Shown: positions 25,771-38,296, counted from the stretch's first letter. The stretch is 64,000 bases of DNA from Phoebastria nigripes (GCA_035582835.1 JAYKAV010002779.1:465776-529775); one strand, 5' to 3'. The notes: a model not told the origin generated them from the letters alone. A program made the numbers and translations.

Positions 25771-25799
25771 GGGGGAAGGGGTGCTGGGGGTGGGTGGGT
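25771..25799 (+). repeat. G-rich tract with quadruplex motif
   Basis: It contains five G-runs of three or more with short loops (GGGGGAAGGGG, then TGCT, then GGGGGTGGGTGGG), which satisfies the usual G4 pattern on the plus strand. A GTT/GTTT-rich stretch (25740-25770) precedes it and a GT-rich stretch (25800-25820) follows. Confidence 0.8.
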
Positions 25800-25879
25800 G
25801 TGTGTTTGTGTGTATTTCTTGTTCCGGCAGGATCTGAAATGGCTTGAACATGCCTCTGAAAGCTCCTAATGAACTGCCC

Positions 25880-25920
25880 TGGTTCTGCAATCTGATCTTT
25901 GCAAAGGCAAGGCCTACTGT
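25880..25920 (+). repeat. Dispersed short repeat, copy 1
   Basis: It shares CTG(G/A)TTCTGCA(A/G)TCTGATC and then TTTGCAA(A)GGCAA with copy 2, about 1.06 kb downstream. The wording resembles a fragment of an old palindromic amniote repeat that contains 'GATTCTGCAGTCCTTACTCAGGCAAA'-like text; that resemblance is from memory only. Confidence 0.5.
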
Positions 25921-26943
25921 TCGACAGAGTGGCACTTTGTTAATGGAAACTCCAAAAAGGCCTGTATGTGGAGTTTGCTTGTGAGGATCCAATTTCAGAA
26001 TCCAGGATTAAATTTGCACCCCCTAAAAGGTTCGGAAAGATCAGATGGCATTTTGTACTGTTAATGCGTTTCTGAATGACACCATTTTTATGGCTCATCC
26101 ATCACTTCTGTTTTCAAAATACTAAATTCTCTTTTCCTCCTCATAACTCGGTTGCAGCCTGTAGGATTAGTTAAGGCTTGAGCTATAAAATCTTCCACCT
26201 GTCTTAACCTGTTTCCAGGTACTATTGTAATACGAATAATAAATAATAATAAGGAAAAGCGGCAAAGCTGAGTTAGGCTGAAGACTTTTAAAATTAAACT
26301 GTCTGGCTTTGTAATATTGTGAAGATAAAAATGTGTACATTGGTGATCACTGGAAAACAGCTCAGAACTGCTGTAGGGTCTCTTAAGGCAAAAATAAAAG
26401 TATGAAATACAATGGCATCACCTGAAATGGATTAGGGATAATAACAAAGTACAACAAAGAAGAAAGACTGTGGTCAACCACTTGTTTATTAACTCAGTGC
26501 AATTGCAATGCAGAATAATGCCACAACTAGCATGAGGTTAAAACAAAATTAAATATCCTTTACTGATTCCAAACTAAATTATGATCACAGTTAATTCAAA
26601 TAGGAACCCTATATGTCAGAGGAGGGGGACTCATCTGCCAGTTGATTCTGAGACACAGTACTAGAGCAGGTGTAGACACCTTGTGAGATTATCTCTGAAG
26701 CAAATCTAAAGTTCTCTTCTTTTCCTTCTGATTTAGAGCTGGTTAAGGAAATGTGGTCAGCATAGCAAGTTTCATTGACTTCACTGAAACCTACAAATAC
26801 TAAAAATAGTTCAAATTAAGTTCAAAGAGGTCAATGGAGAAAGGGGAAAATTGTCAAAAATTAACACCCATTTCAAATAATATAAAAATGTATTACAAAT
26901 GTCACAAACATATTAGAAGATCAGGATATTTCTAACAAACTCT

Positions 26944-26982
26944 CCTGATTCTGCAGTCTGATCTTTGCAAGGCAAAGACCTG
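26944..26982 (+). repeat. Dispersed short repeat, copy 2
   Basis: The second copy of the segment at 25880-25920 is in the same orientation and nearly identical across ATTCTGCAGTCTGATCTTTG. CATTGACTTCACTGAAAC at about 26773 may belong to the same old repeat family. Confidence 0.5.
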
Positions 26983-27767
26983 CAAATGATGGTTTTACTT
27001 AATGTTTATGTTCTCCACTGTTTCTTTGATTGTTTTTGTTATGGACTTTTTATATAGACACTTAGGAAAACTTAAATGTCTCCAGTTGAAGAATCCAGAA
27101 GAATTTGAGTAATTTTAGGGAAAATTTGAAAATTTAAGCATAGTTTCCAGTACTAAGAATTTTGTCCTAAATTCTAATTTAGACTCTTTTGCCCTCTTTA
27201 GGTTCTAGTCCATATACTTATATCTGTTTTCCTACTTTTAATAAGCTCTCTTGAGAAAAAGAGAGAAAAATTGTCAATGCAAAAGAATTAACACATTTTC
27301 TTTTCAGAAGTTACATAGCATAGGAGAAGTCATATCCATGAACCTTGCTTCTAAGCTTCTGTTCCTAAGCTAAACTCCTGTTCATGGCTCTTGAACCACA
27401 TATTTTGAAATATATACATCCTACCTTCCTTCTTGCCTACTTTAATTATCGGATAATAATTGCTTCTCAGCATTTAACAATAAAAAGGTTAATTTTCTTA
27501 TTAACTGTAACTTACCTTGTTGCAGAAATGAGTGTGCAAACCATCTACTATCTGCAGATGCTGCAGTGTTGAAACCATGAACTGTGTTCTTACTACAGTG
27601 GAAATGATTTTTAAAACATTCCTGGATGCGCTAAGAGAAATGTGGCATTCAGATCTCAATATGTCTAACAAGGGATTTGAAATGAGTGCAGATATTGCCA
27701 AACACCTGCTTGCAGGTGTGAAAGAACACTGGCCAGATATTTGAATAATCTCTGCCCTATAGTTGGC

Positions 27768-27856
27768 AAAAAAACCCAAACAAGCAGACAAACAAAACAA
27801 AACAAACAAAAAAAACCCCCAACAATAATAAAAAACCAAGACAAAATATAAAAATA
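27768..27856 (+). repeat. A-rich low-complexity tract
   Basis: Interrupted A-rich sequence made of AAAC, AAAACAAAAC and AAT words over about 90 bp. It directly follows a non-repetitive stretch with a short open frame (27532-27744), which gives it the look of a degraded poly(A) tail, but no parent gene is recognised. Confidence 0.75.
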
Positions 27857-28031
27857 GGTTTATCCAGAAGAAAAAGACACAGATGTGGACATGCAACATT
27901 ATTGACCTATACAGCTTTTTGAAGAAACATGCAGTACCAAGGGCACACAATGCTACAACTGACTGCAACTCTGTGGGGAAAGAAAATGATTGTAGTTGTA
28001 TGTAAAACAAAAGTCTTGACTTTTCCAATAT

Positions 28032-28460
28032 TTCACAGAATTACAGAATGGTTGAGGTTGGACGGGACCTCTGGAGGTCATCTTGTCCAAACCTTCTGCT
28101 CAGGAAGGGCCACCTAGAGACAGTTGCCTAGGACCATGTCTAGACAGATTTGAATATCTTTAGGTAGGGAGACTCCACAACCTCCCTGGGCAACTTGTTC
28201 CAGTGTTCAGTCACCCTCACAGTAAAAAAGGGTTTCCTGATGTTCAGATAGAACATCCTGTGTTTCAGTTTGTGCCCATTGCCTCTGGTCCTGTCACTAG
28301 GCACCACTGAAAAGAGCCTGGCTCCATATTCTTTCACCCTCCCTTCAGGTATTTATATATATTAGTAAGATCCCCTCTGAGCCTTCTCTCTCCAGGCTGA
28401 ACAGTCCCAGCTCTCTCAGACTTTCATCAGATGTGAGGTGCTCCAGTCCCTTTCTATAGG
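28032..28460 (-). mobile_element. 5'-truncated CR1 LINE
   Basis: The plus-strand start TTACAGAATGGTTGAGGTTG followed by GACCTCTGGAGGTCATC is the reverse complement of a CR1 3' terminus. The element extends to about 28460, where CTCCAGTCCCTT marks the last recognisable ORF2 sequence. It encodes only the C-terminal part of ORF2 (see the pseudogene entry). A clear octamer tail is not preserved; TTTCACAGAATTACAGAATG is a degenerate form. Confidence 0.93.
28140..28450 (-). pseudogene. CR1 ORF2 C-terminal fragment, frameshifted
   Basis: Two minus-strand frames together cover the C-terminus of CR1 ORF2. The upstream part holds the motif [10 protein letters not shown]. The downstream part holds S-D-R-T-R-G-N-G then [14 protein letters not shown]. 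They lie in different frames, so there is a shift near 28340. The EN and RT domains are absent because of 5' truncation. No function is possible. Confidence 0.88.
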
Positions 28461-31400
28461 GAGTCCAGAAGTTAAATACTTTTTTGTTAAAGAATGAATT
28501 ATGTATATTTTCTAAATAGTATTTTAAAGTACTTTGGACCACCTAGATGATGTAGATCTTCAATACAAAGAAAATCCATTCCAGCAAGGATCTTATACTT
28601 AAAAAGAAAAGAAAAAAGTCCTTTATATCCCAGGTCTCTAAGTTATGAGTGGCAAATCTTTCACAGCCTAAGACAGATTTCTTATTTTTATGAAAGAAAT
28701 AATTTTTTTAAGCCTGACTTCATGAGGTCTCATAATTTTAAAACATGGTAGTACTCAACATATATTTAACAGCTATTTCTGTCTTGCAATTATGGAACAA
28801 TGGACAAATGCTAGAATTAATCTGAACTGCAATTCATTCAGAGTTGGGCTCCTTGGCAGTAACTACAGTAGCTCAGATATGCATTTTGAACTAGTCCCTC
28901 AATAACTATCTGACTTTACACTTATGGTGTGAAACCTCAGTTCCACTGGCAAAAGTCCTATTAACACAGCAGGGTCATCAATTCATCCATCAGGTTTTGG
29001 TGTTTTGGTTTCGTTTGATTTGGTTTGGTTTGGTTTGGTTTGGGGCTTTTTTTCACAGGAGTTGAATTCCACATTTCTCATTTGCTTTAGCCGTAGGTAT
29101 TCCTTGCCACTGAAATCAGGCTTTTATTGTTAACGTCTTCAAAACTGGGAATCCTAAATCAGAGGTCACTTTTTGAAAACTGGGCTATAAACACTCTCTG
29201 CTTCAGTATATTTTGAACTTTGGAAAAGTTACCATATGAAAGAAAAGTTGATATGATGACTTTTATTATACACTTGGCACAAAGGAGTTTTTGCATAGTC
29301 ATCTGGGTTTATGTCATGAAAAGTGAATAATTTGATCCTTTCCTTCTCTTCCTCTTTAAAACTATCTTTTGGGCTTTCACCTTCTTCTGAAATCCTATCA
29401 TAACAAATTAAAGAAATCAATGGAATATTGTAGTGCAGATTGTCCCTGAGAAATAAGGTGAACAATTGTGTAGGTACTAAGCAGGATATTGGGGAAAAAA
29501 ACATGGTAAAATCAATCTTAACCACTCTCATTCTCCCTTCTTAATGTCTAAGTACGCAAACTGGCTAATGTAACAGCTTTTTGGTACAATACGGCCTTAT
29601 ACATTGATCACAAAGGATACTTACACAATGAATTTTTTCAGATAAATGAATGTGCCTTGTTTATACGGACTCCAAGGTGAACCAAAGAAAATGGCATGCA
29701 TAAAGACTGAGCTGCCCAGATGGTCCATCAACAGTTAATTAAGTGACAAACACAGAAGTATCTCTGATGCTGCCAACAAAACTGCCTGCAGAGTCTGCCA
29801 TGGGCTCAAATTTAGATTGCTGGAGGAAAATCTACAGATTGGCATCAGTCTCTTGTGATGCTCATCTGAAAAACAGACAGAGTAAATTTCACAAGCTACA
29901 TCTGAAAATGAAAACAAGAGTAAGGGAAGGGCTGTCTGAACATATTGCCAATAATGGTGTATGAGTTTGCCATGCCTGTGCTACCAAGGTAAATCCAGAC
30001 CAGAGCAGTAGTGACCAAAGGGGACCAACAGCTGTTACCTGCTCTCCATGTTAAATGATTTGATAGTCTCAGAGCCTCCGTCCGTTTCTTGTTGTACTCA
30101 CATCAAAAGAAACTGGTATTCTTTCCATCAGGCTTGCAGTCAAAGAGTTGAATGAACATGTGAACTCTGCTACCTACCCATTCCTCAGGATAGTCTTTCC
30201 AGTGAAAGAGCAGTAGGGTTACATGTTAAAGTTTTTACCTTTGCAGCCAGCACTGCAAGACAATTCTGCTCCCTAGAGCTGTCAGACAAACACCAAGCTG
30301 TGTCTTCTCTGTTTCTCTGCTCTTGCAATTTCTAATTTTCATTGACTCCTTCTGCCTTCATTGCCCACCCCTACTTTACCTGTACTGTCCTGCAAATTCT
30401 TACCCTTCCTGATCCAACCTGTATCCAAGGGGGGAAATTGTCTGCCTTTCTTGAGGGTCCTTCACTGCTAACCTCTAGAATAGTGTTCTAATATTTGTTT
30501 TTAAAAGAGATTAAAGCATGTTTTTGGAGGGTAGAAGTAAGCTTTGAATATATGTTTCAGATAAATTTTAACTCTTTGCAATATTATTTTTTCCCTGAAA
30601 ATACACCTGCTTTTCCAAGTCATGTAATTCCATTGTCAATAAGAAAGCTGAAAAAATAGATTGCCACACTTCCAAATGTAAATCTACCCAACATTGATTA
30701 TCAAATCTGCACTTTGACTCAGATTCATGGATAAAACCACTAAAAATTGTTTAGGCAAGTGAAAAGACATGTGAATTGGTTAATAAGTGAATTAAGGTTT
30801 CCTCCTTTGAAATTTGTTTCACATAAAAGAGCAGCATCATGAATATTTTAAAAGCAAGATCTCTTTAGGCTTCTTTAAATATTAATGTAGCAAAGAGACA
30901 ACATTAAATATCAGTTAGGAACATATAATATTTCAACTATTAAGATATGAAGCTACAAGAAAACCAAACCAAAAACATTGATATGAAATAGTGTGTCATT
31001 TCTCATATTTTGCCATTTAATTTCTTGTATATTCAATCAGATGTTAATTATTTTTGTCTATTTTTTTCCCCTGGAAACTGCTTGTTTCTCAAGGATTTGT
31101 TCTATTATGTAATCTTACAGAAATTAGTTGGAAAGACCAAAAGAAGACAGAAGGCTGAAGGTCTGAGACCAAATAACCCTTTCAATTAAGTTATTATGGA
31201 GTCGCTGGAAAAAAGTACAAAACAGGCTATAACTCTTTGAAAAAGAAAAGTAAACCAGCCTAAACCACTTAATTTTGGTCATGAATTTGAATGAGAGAAT
31301 CAATTCAATATTTAACTCTTGTAAAATGGAAACCCATCAATGATCAGTATTCCCAAAAACTCCTCAAGGCGTGTAAAATCAGCTGGTGTCCCATTGCCAC

Positions 31401-32290
31401 AGAGGTATGCTCAGCAGGAGTTCAGATGGACACTGCTGTTCTTGAGTTAGAAAAATATGCTTCCACTGCTGCTGTGTCTGGGGGACTCATGTAGGCAACG
31501 CACATGTTCTGAAGGAAACCACAGTATTGGCTACAATACTAAGAGAAACAAAGGTGCCCCAGAACAGCATCAAAAAATAATCTTCTTCCATCGAAAGTGC
31601 AGTTGTACATGGAGTTTCAACTGTTCCCCAAAAGCAATCTTTTATATATGATACTTTTTCAACCTCAACTTGGACGATCCAGGGAAAGCTATTTGCTCTA
31701 TTCACAATAAAAGAGTGAATACTCACAAACCTGGAGCCTGTGCTGGCACATCTGTACTTAGTTTCCATCTGCAAGTACTGCAGCCAATGTATTCTAGTGA
31801 CTGCAGCCAAAATAAAATTAAAAAAAAAAAATCTAACACGGAAGCCACTGATACTATTAAACACTGTAGATCATTCTACATTATTTTTTTTCTTCCTCTT
31901 CTTTTACTTCCCTCTGGAACAAGAGGCAATTTAAAGCCAATAACAACTGCAGAACTTGCACACAGATCTACACTCTGTATTTATTTTCTCCAAAGCCAAA
32001 CCTCACAGTTATCACAGTTGGGCAAAAAAAGGTAGACCCTTTTTCAGATAAAATATACTTTTGTCTGATAAAACCTAATTCAAGTAGAATATGAATTACC
32101 AAAGGAAGGATGGTTAACACAGGGATTGACGTAGGCGATATTCAGGCTCAGATAACTAATACAGATCAAAACTTGAACTGTGCAGATTATTATCTTTTTC
32201 AGTTCTGACCATACCACATCTCCAAGCACAAACAATGAGTCATCTTTTAAAAATTAAACTAATACTAAATTTAATTCAATATGTAATACT
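28461..32290. other. Unique AT-rich non-coding DNA
   Basis: No gene or transposon recognised. It contains a (TTTGG)n tract at 29019-29044. Frames at 31487-31864 (-) and 31670-32035 (+) overlap on opposite strands and match nothing known. Confidence 0.65.
29019..29044 (+). repeat. (TTTGG)5 microsatellite
   Basis: Five TTTGG units inside a longer GT-rich run beginning near 28991. Confidence 0.88.
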
Positions 32291-32373
32291 TTATTTTATT
32301 TTTATTTTTTTCTTTTTTTTTTTTTTTTATATTTAGAAAACCTTCCAAACAAAACAATGTTAAATAAAACCAG

Positions 32374-32420
<47 letters not shown>
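32291..32420 (+). repeat. T-rich tract ending in a T44 homopolymer
   Basis: A mixed T-rich stretch at 32291-32329 is followed, after a 47-nt spacer, by 44 uninterrupted T at 32377-32420. On the minus strand this would be an A-tail, but no retroposed body is recognised upstream on that strand (above 32421). Confidence 0.9.
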
Positions 32421-32422
<2 letters not shown>

Positions 32423-35400
32423 TACTTAGCTATTATACTAAAGTCCTCTGTCTGGGGATGTTGAACTCTCAGGACTACACGCCATCCTATGACTTCGCAG
32501 GTCCTCCAGCAGGTAACCAGAAAGAATCACTAACCCAGTAGTGAAAGCACTCATTTGGAGACTAAGTTTTAAAAAGAGCAGAAATTTGTACATTGACCAG
32601 ACATATGACTTTACTTGAGAAGCAGTAAACACCTCTGATTTTTTCATATTTTTTTTCACCCTGATTACTGTTCTAGATGGATGAAATACCTTAGTCAGAA
32701 TTTTTGTTTGTTTGCTTGCTTGCATTTATTTGTTTATGCATCTTTAAATTAAATAGAACATTTTTTTCTAAACAACCATTTTTCAATGATGTGACAAAGT
32801 TTGGTCCTTATAGATAGTTGATAGTGCTCTTACATAACCATTCAATTCTTAGGAGAGTATGTATCTCTGCAAATAATTGTAGAAATTCCTTGAAATCCCC
32901 CAGTGGCAATTAAAAATCTCTGAGACATATGGGTGCATACCAGATTGATTGCTTTCATATGCTTCGGCTTTTCATTTTTCCATCATATGCTTAATTTGCA
33001 CCTCAAAATCATCAAGGCAGTAATGGTCAGCACAGAGCAGAATGGGAACCAAGAAACAGCTCTTCACTCAGCAGTGAGAATTTTAAACAGGAAGGCAATC
33101 AGGATACTTGTAATATTGCTCCTGTTTATGTAATAACTCATCATTTCTATATTGTCTTGTTTGCTAAACTCATATAAGATCTGGACCCACCAATAACCTG
33201 TGTATCATGAATTCAGTGTGTTTCCTGGAATGTCAGAAAAGATTGTCAATGAACTAAGAAGGAATAACTCTTGCAGTTCCTTTCAAAAAAACCCAATACA
33301 ATGCTGATAAGATATGAGTAAGTATGCTGATTTGTGCGGCAATGTACAAAGGCTAATAAACCTTTCACTGCTGGTCTGCAGAACATATGGCAAATGAAGC
33401 CATTTCTTTGGCTTGCTGCACTGCAGTGCATTCACAAAGCAATTTGCTTGGCCTGGGTTTGTGCTGGTTGAGAGGAGCAGCAGTGACTTACAGCTGCTGT
33501 TCCTTCCCTTCCACATGCTTGGCAGAAAGCTTCAAAGGGACCTGTCTGACAAGCTATATATGGAATAAAAACGCAATATGGAGGAGACGTAAGAGGGAAA
33601 TGGGAGGTAGACGGAAGAGGAGTGAAGTTATTACGGTGAAAAAGGAGAAGGTAGGAGTTTTGGGAACCTGCTACTAAAAAAAAAAAATAAAAATCAAAGT
33701 TTTAGAAGCTCAGCCATTCGTTTGAATTGCTCCCCCGTGTGTCAGCTGATGGGAGGCTGCCAATATGCTGTAACGCTACACAGCTCCCACTCCTTGTTCT
33801 GCATCCTAATGTTATCAGTAGGCCAGAAGCATGCTTGGAAGCTGTGTGAGAAGAGAGCGTTGCCCTCTCTCAGCTCCTTTACTCACCCCGCACACGTCAA
33901 CTGTTGTTTACCTCACTTTTTGATCCAGACACCTTTGCTGAAACAAATGCTCTCTGGCTCTTGATATCACTTTGGATATCAGTAACACTATGGAGTTCAA
34001 ACAAGGGTTTTCTAATAAGTTGTGGTTTTTTTTTTTTTCTCCTCCTCAAGTTAAATTTATGGTTGAAGAGAAAATTGTGATTGTGTTGGGCTGAAGACAT
34101 GGGGATGTGAGGGTTAGGAATCATTGGCATTCTTACCTTAATCCAGCTTTCATTCCCAAATTGGATTCTGAGATGTGTCCTCCTTTGCTTTTGTAGAGCT
34201 AATGTGTTTGGGTTTTGTTTTTCTTTCTCAGAGTTTATTTTCTTTTACTTGTGTGTTGCTTAATGGAAATACATCAAATTCTTAGCAGAGCAGTGAATAA
34301 AACAAAGGTCTAAATGCTAATATGAATAATGACATTTCCATGGTGGCACACACAAGAAAGAGTAGAAATTGCTAAGTCATAAGGAAATAAATTATATTTC
34401 ATTAAAATCTCCCGACTGAACAGATATTATGTACAAATAAATTTTCTAAAATACATCAATGTATAGTTTCATTCACGAACAAAAAGTTTGAAATGCCAGT
34501 TTTATATTCATGTGTATATAAAAAAGTATATCTGGAAGCACTCTTTATTATGCAAAGTCATTTAGTTGCAAAGGAGAATAAGAATATTGTTCAGGAAATG
34601 AACAAGCACATAAAGAATTTGTTTACTTTCCAAATCAGCTGCAGAACTATCCTAGCTTTATGTTAATGTCAGATGTACCTACATTGCTTCCTGTTTATTT
34701 CTGACACACAAGTGCAGGTGTGTAATGCTTTTTTTGATTGAAAAACAAGTTAAAATAAAATAAAAAAATAAAAGCACTTTGCAATGTGAACGTCAGAATT
34801 TGTAGTTTATTGATTTATCTTGGGAGTACATTCAGGGGATTTTAGCTACTTCTCTGTGGGTTCAGCTGAAAGATATTTAAGTTGACAAAACCAGCATTCC
34901 GACTGTATTTTATGTAATTTTAATTTTTTTTAATATTCAAATATTTACTTACAGATTATCCACTTAGACATTCCCTATCTTGCTATTTCAACTCCTCTTG
35001 TTGTGAGTGAGAAGGAGGCTGAGAACTGGAATTGAGAGAAGAAAATGAGAACTTTTTTTGCACTTTTATTAGCTCAATTACTCTCTTCTTTGCTGTTTCC
35101 CAGGGTATTAGGAAGGGAAAGATGTCTGACTTGAGTACAGTGGGAAGAGCGCCAGACTGGAATGGAAGAAGAAAAGGAGATAAGGATAAGGAATCAGGGT
35201 GGAAGCAGAGATGGTGCCTGGGAATGAGGNAGGGGGAGTCTGGGAATTCAAATCTAAGAGGGAAATTGTGAAGAAAACGGTGAGGTAGTTGCAGAAGGAA
35301 GAGAACTGGCCTTTGGATAAGGATTTGGGGAGACTGTCAAGATTAGAATGGTACAACTGGGAGTTATGTGCAGAAAGTCTCAAAATAAGTGAATCTGTCA

Positions 35401-38010
35401 ATGCGATAGTATGCATGGTGATAAATGAGACTATATTAGCAAAGATGAGGATACAAGCACACTACTCAAGCTTAGCAAGTTATAAGCCATCAGCCAAGAT
35501 GAAGTAATTATCTGTATGTTCGCTCTTCACCAGTTTTGTCAGGTAGAACATGTAAGCTTATCGAAAAAAACCCCACTTTTTGATCTTTGATAATTTTGTA
35601 TGAATGCATTTAATTTAATTATTAAAAAAATCACTTCTACAAAATATTTAGGTATAATTGATCAGGATTTTGTAATAAAAATGTTTTATTCTAATTTTTG
35701 ATGGTTTTATATGTATTTCTAAGTTTCAGAGGTGAAAATTATACAGCAAGATGGGGAATATATAAAATGTGCTTTCTTCCAATCCACTTGCTCAAATTTT
35801 GTCCATTTCTAAGTAAAATATCAAAACATTTGACTAAAAATTAATCTCTATTGTAATGAGTACCCATAAGTCTTTTCAACAAAATTGAAAAGCATTTTTA
35901 TCTTTTTTTGGCCTTTTTTATTTTAGTTTTGTTACAAGGTTTTATATAAACTTTACTAAATATTAGAAAGAGCCTTATGAAGCTACCCCTGTATTTTTCA
36001 AGACATTGGTCCCAGAAATGTGTTGTTTAAAATTAGTCTTAAAGAATCTGACTGACCATGAGCTCATTCAACAAAGAATGTCAGCAAGTAAGGAGTCCTA
36101 TTGACTTCAATATAATTGTGAGCTTGAAGTTAAAGCTCATACTTAAGTACTTGGCAGACCAGCTTCATAATCTTCAGAATATTGCTAAATAAAGGTCGAA
36201 ATCACTTAAGCACTGACTAACTTTATTGAGGTGACTCAGATATAAACTGAAAAAAAAGTACTCAGTGGAACAGAGGTGTTTGCTACTAATTTTTTTCCAC
36301 TAGCTTCTGGACTGTGTTTCAGGATCAAAAGGCATCACTGGTTTTTCACCCAGTTATGTGTGCATAACACACATGACTCATATTTTTCTAGACTCTGCCT
36401 AAGTTGCTAACAATAGAATATTGTTTAATAATAGTTCTTTAATTAGTTCTCACTGAACAGTCCTTAAAATGTCTAAAAGATACAAGCCTTTCTTGGTGTT
36501 ATCAGCAGATTATTCTCCTTAGCACATTCCTTTAGTTTTAAAGAATAATGATATTTTACACCTATTTTTATTGCTGGTATTTCTCCGTTTTATGTTACTT
36601 TGGTAAGTAGGTCAACAAAAAAAAAAAAAGGATTACCCAGCCAATACAGATCAGTCATTGGTTAGTCTGATCCCTGAGGCTTTTTTAATACTTTACACAG
36701 TGTATGCAGACAGTTGTTGTCCAGGAGAACACTCTGACAGTAATCAGAGGTGCCTTTTGAGTTAGACACAGAGTGGAAGATATGTCAGATCTGTAAACTT
36801 GAGAACTAAAACTTCTAGATTGATCTTCAGATGCTATAGAAAATGAACCTTCATCAGAAAATGAAATCAGTATAATACAAAAANATATATACTACTTTTT
36901 ATTTACAGTCTGAGGCAGCGCATCTCAAATTTAGGTTTTCAAGAAATTTCCACTGTTAGAAAGCTGAGGTTCTCAAGCTCCAAATTACAATGTAAATTGT
37001 AATAAAGAATAACTCCTTTATATCATGCATCCTGTGATAACACATATCTTTGATTTCAAGCTGAAATAATAGAAAAGGTGGCCAGTACCACGACTTGTAC
37101 CTTTTATATTTTGTTTTATTGAAAATGAAATACATTTTTTTTTATTATTTTTTTCCCTCTCTCTTTTGTATTCAGAATACATTTAGAAAATGACACATCT
37201 GAACAGTGGAGCCTTCTCCAGGAATGACTCACTCCTTTGCATTGCAATTCTCCCAGGTAAATTACCTTTAACAGCACTAAAAATGAGAAGAACTGGTTTG
37301 ACAAGTTGTGAGCATGTAAGCTTGCAAGTGTATTAAGAATCCGATCTGCTTATTACTTCTAAAGGAAATAGGCACTGTTTTCCATTACTTCAAATGGCAT
37401 ATTCCTCAGAAACTATACTTAAGGGAAATATACTGTAATCTCATAAAATGCCTTTTGGTCAATCCTGGACCAGGGGCTGAAAAAGAATAACTATTCACAG
37501 GCAGTACTTCAAGGTAGGATATCAAACCAGGGGCTCAGGCCTGAGCTCAGCTAACAGCACTTTGAAATGCGTAGTTTCTACTGAAAGCTGATTCTCAGAA
37601 GGCTAGGTTTTAATTTTCACTTAGAATCATTTGTGCTTCTTTTACAAAGAAACTGTCTCTCATTTCCACAGTGATCGTAATCATGTTGCTCTGAAAGCAT
37701 TAATTTACTAATATTCCCACCCCAGGCAGCTGTACCTCTGTCCAAGAAGAACTCAGTATAGTAGCCATTTTGCCACCATGCCTCATTGGCAATAAGTAAT
37801 AAAGTTTATAAACTGAAAAATCCAGATTCATGGTCATAGCATTTGTCAATTTATTCCTTACTCTAAGTGATCATTCAGGTGAAGACTGACAATAAGGTTT
37901 ATCTTTAGAAAAAGATTTGAGTTCAGCAGGCTTAAAAGACCATATAGCATTTGGCTTCAGGATTGCTTTTCGCACTGCATAATTCAAGATTTCACCAAAA
38001 CATGAATATT
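32421..38010. other. Unique non-coding DNA with one old repeat and possible regulatory sequence
   Basis: No gene recognised. It includes an old palindromic repeat at 36085-36160, a splice-like exon candidate at 37176-37256 and a stretch rich in transcription-factor-like words at 33375-33545 (both discussed in findings). Frames such as 33387-33677 (+) and 35108-35416 (-) lack any recognisable domain. Confidence 0.6.
36085..36160 (+). repeat. Old palindromic amniote repeat remnant (tentative)
   Basis: The order AGTCCTATTGACTTCAATAT, GAGCTTGAAGTTAAAGCTCA and TACTTAAGTACTT resembles an old dispersed element of birds, turtles and crocodiles whose core is CCATTGACTTCAATGGGA. It is recognised from memory, with no family name assigned. 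It contains small palindromes (TTGACTTCAA; TACTTAAGTA). It could be a MITE-like DNA transposon relic. Confidence 0.45.
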
Positions 38011-38296
38011 GGAAAAGTAACACCTCCCCAGAAAAATAAGGTATAGACAGATTTCTCCCCTGAGAATCTTTTCATCTGTGTCAGGGTTTGGGGTCCTTGG
38101 ATAAGGTTCAGCCCATGCCCAGGTTTATAGTCAGGCTTAGGTTTAAGCCCTTTAGGGTTGAGGTTGGGAGAGAGACAAAGCCTCAGCTCCAGTTGGTATG
38201 GGGCTGCCAAGGGGAGGGTTATACTGAAGAAAGATTTATCTCATCTCCTGAGAACATCTTCATGTGGGCCGCGAGTGGGTGCCCGTAGTCAAGTGG
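38011..38296. repeat. Degenerate tandem array, left part
   Basis: One complete and one partial unit of a tandem repeat with a period near 150-185 bp. Landmarks in order are GATTTCTCCCCTGAG, TTTTCAT, GGGTCCTTGG, CAGCCCATGC, TTAGGGTTGAGGTTGG, GAGAGACAAAGCC, AGCTCCAGTTGG, GGCTGCCAAGG and then AAGAAAGATTTATC. The ATTT(C/A)TC landmark falls at 38052 and 38235, 183 bp apart. The second unit stops near 38296, where CR1-derived sequence begins. The array resumes at about 40257. Confidence 0.7.

Larger units (their letters stand above)
25821..28031. other. Unique DNA with two copies of a short dispersed motif
   Basis: No gene recognised. A segment of about 40 bp at 25880-25920 recurs at 26944-26982. 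The region also has an A-rich stretch at 27768-27856. The minus-strand frame 27501-28028 is a by-product of that A-rich DNA read in reverse (see rejected items). Confidence 0.6.

Noticed and set aside
27501..28028. 175-codon minus-strand frame with hydrophobic stretches
   Set aside because: The hydrophobic part (many F, L, V, C) is the reverse reading of an A-rich tract. The rest matches nothing, and the frame has no start context or conservation evidence.
31487..32035. Overlapping frames of 125 (-) and 121 (+) codons
   Set aside because: Mutually overlapping on opposite strands, contain A/T-tract-derived residues and lack any family resemblance.
35032..35507. Cluster of small frames on both strands with GA-rich sequence
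   Set aside because: Driven by purine-rich composition; no domain and no consistent frame.
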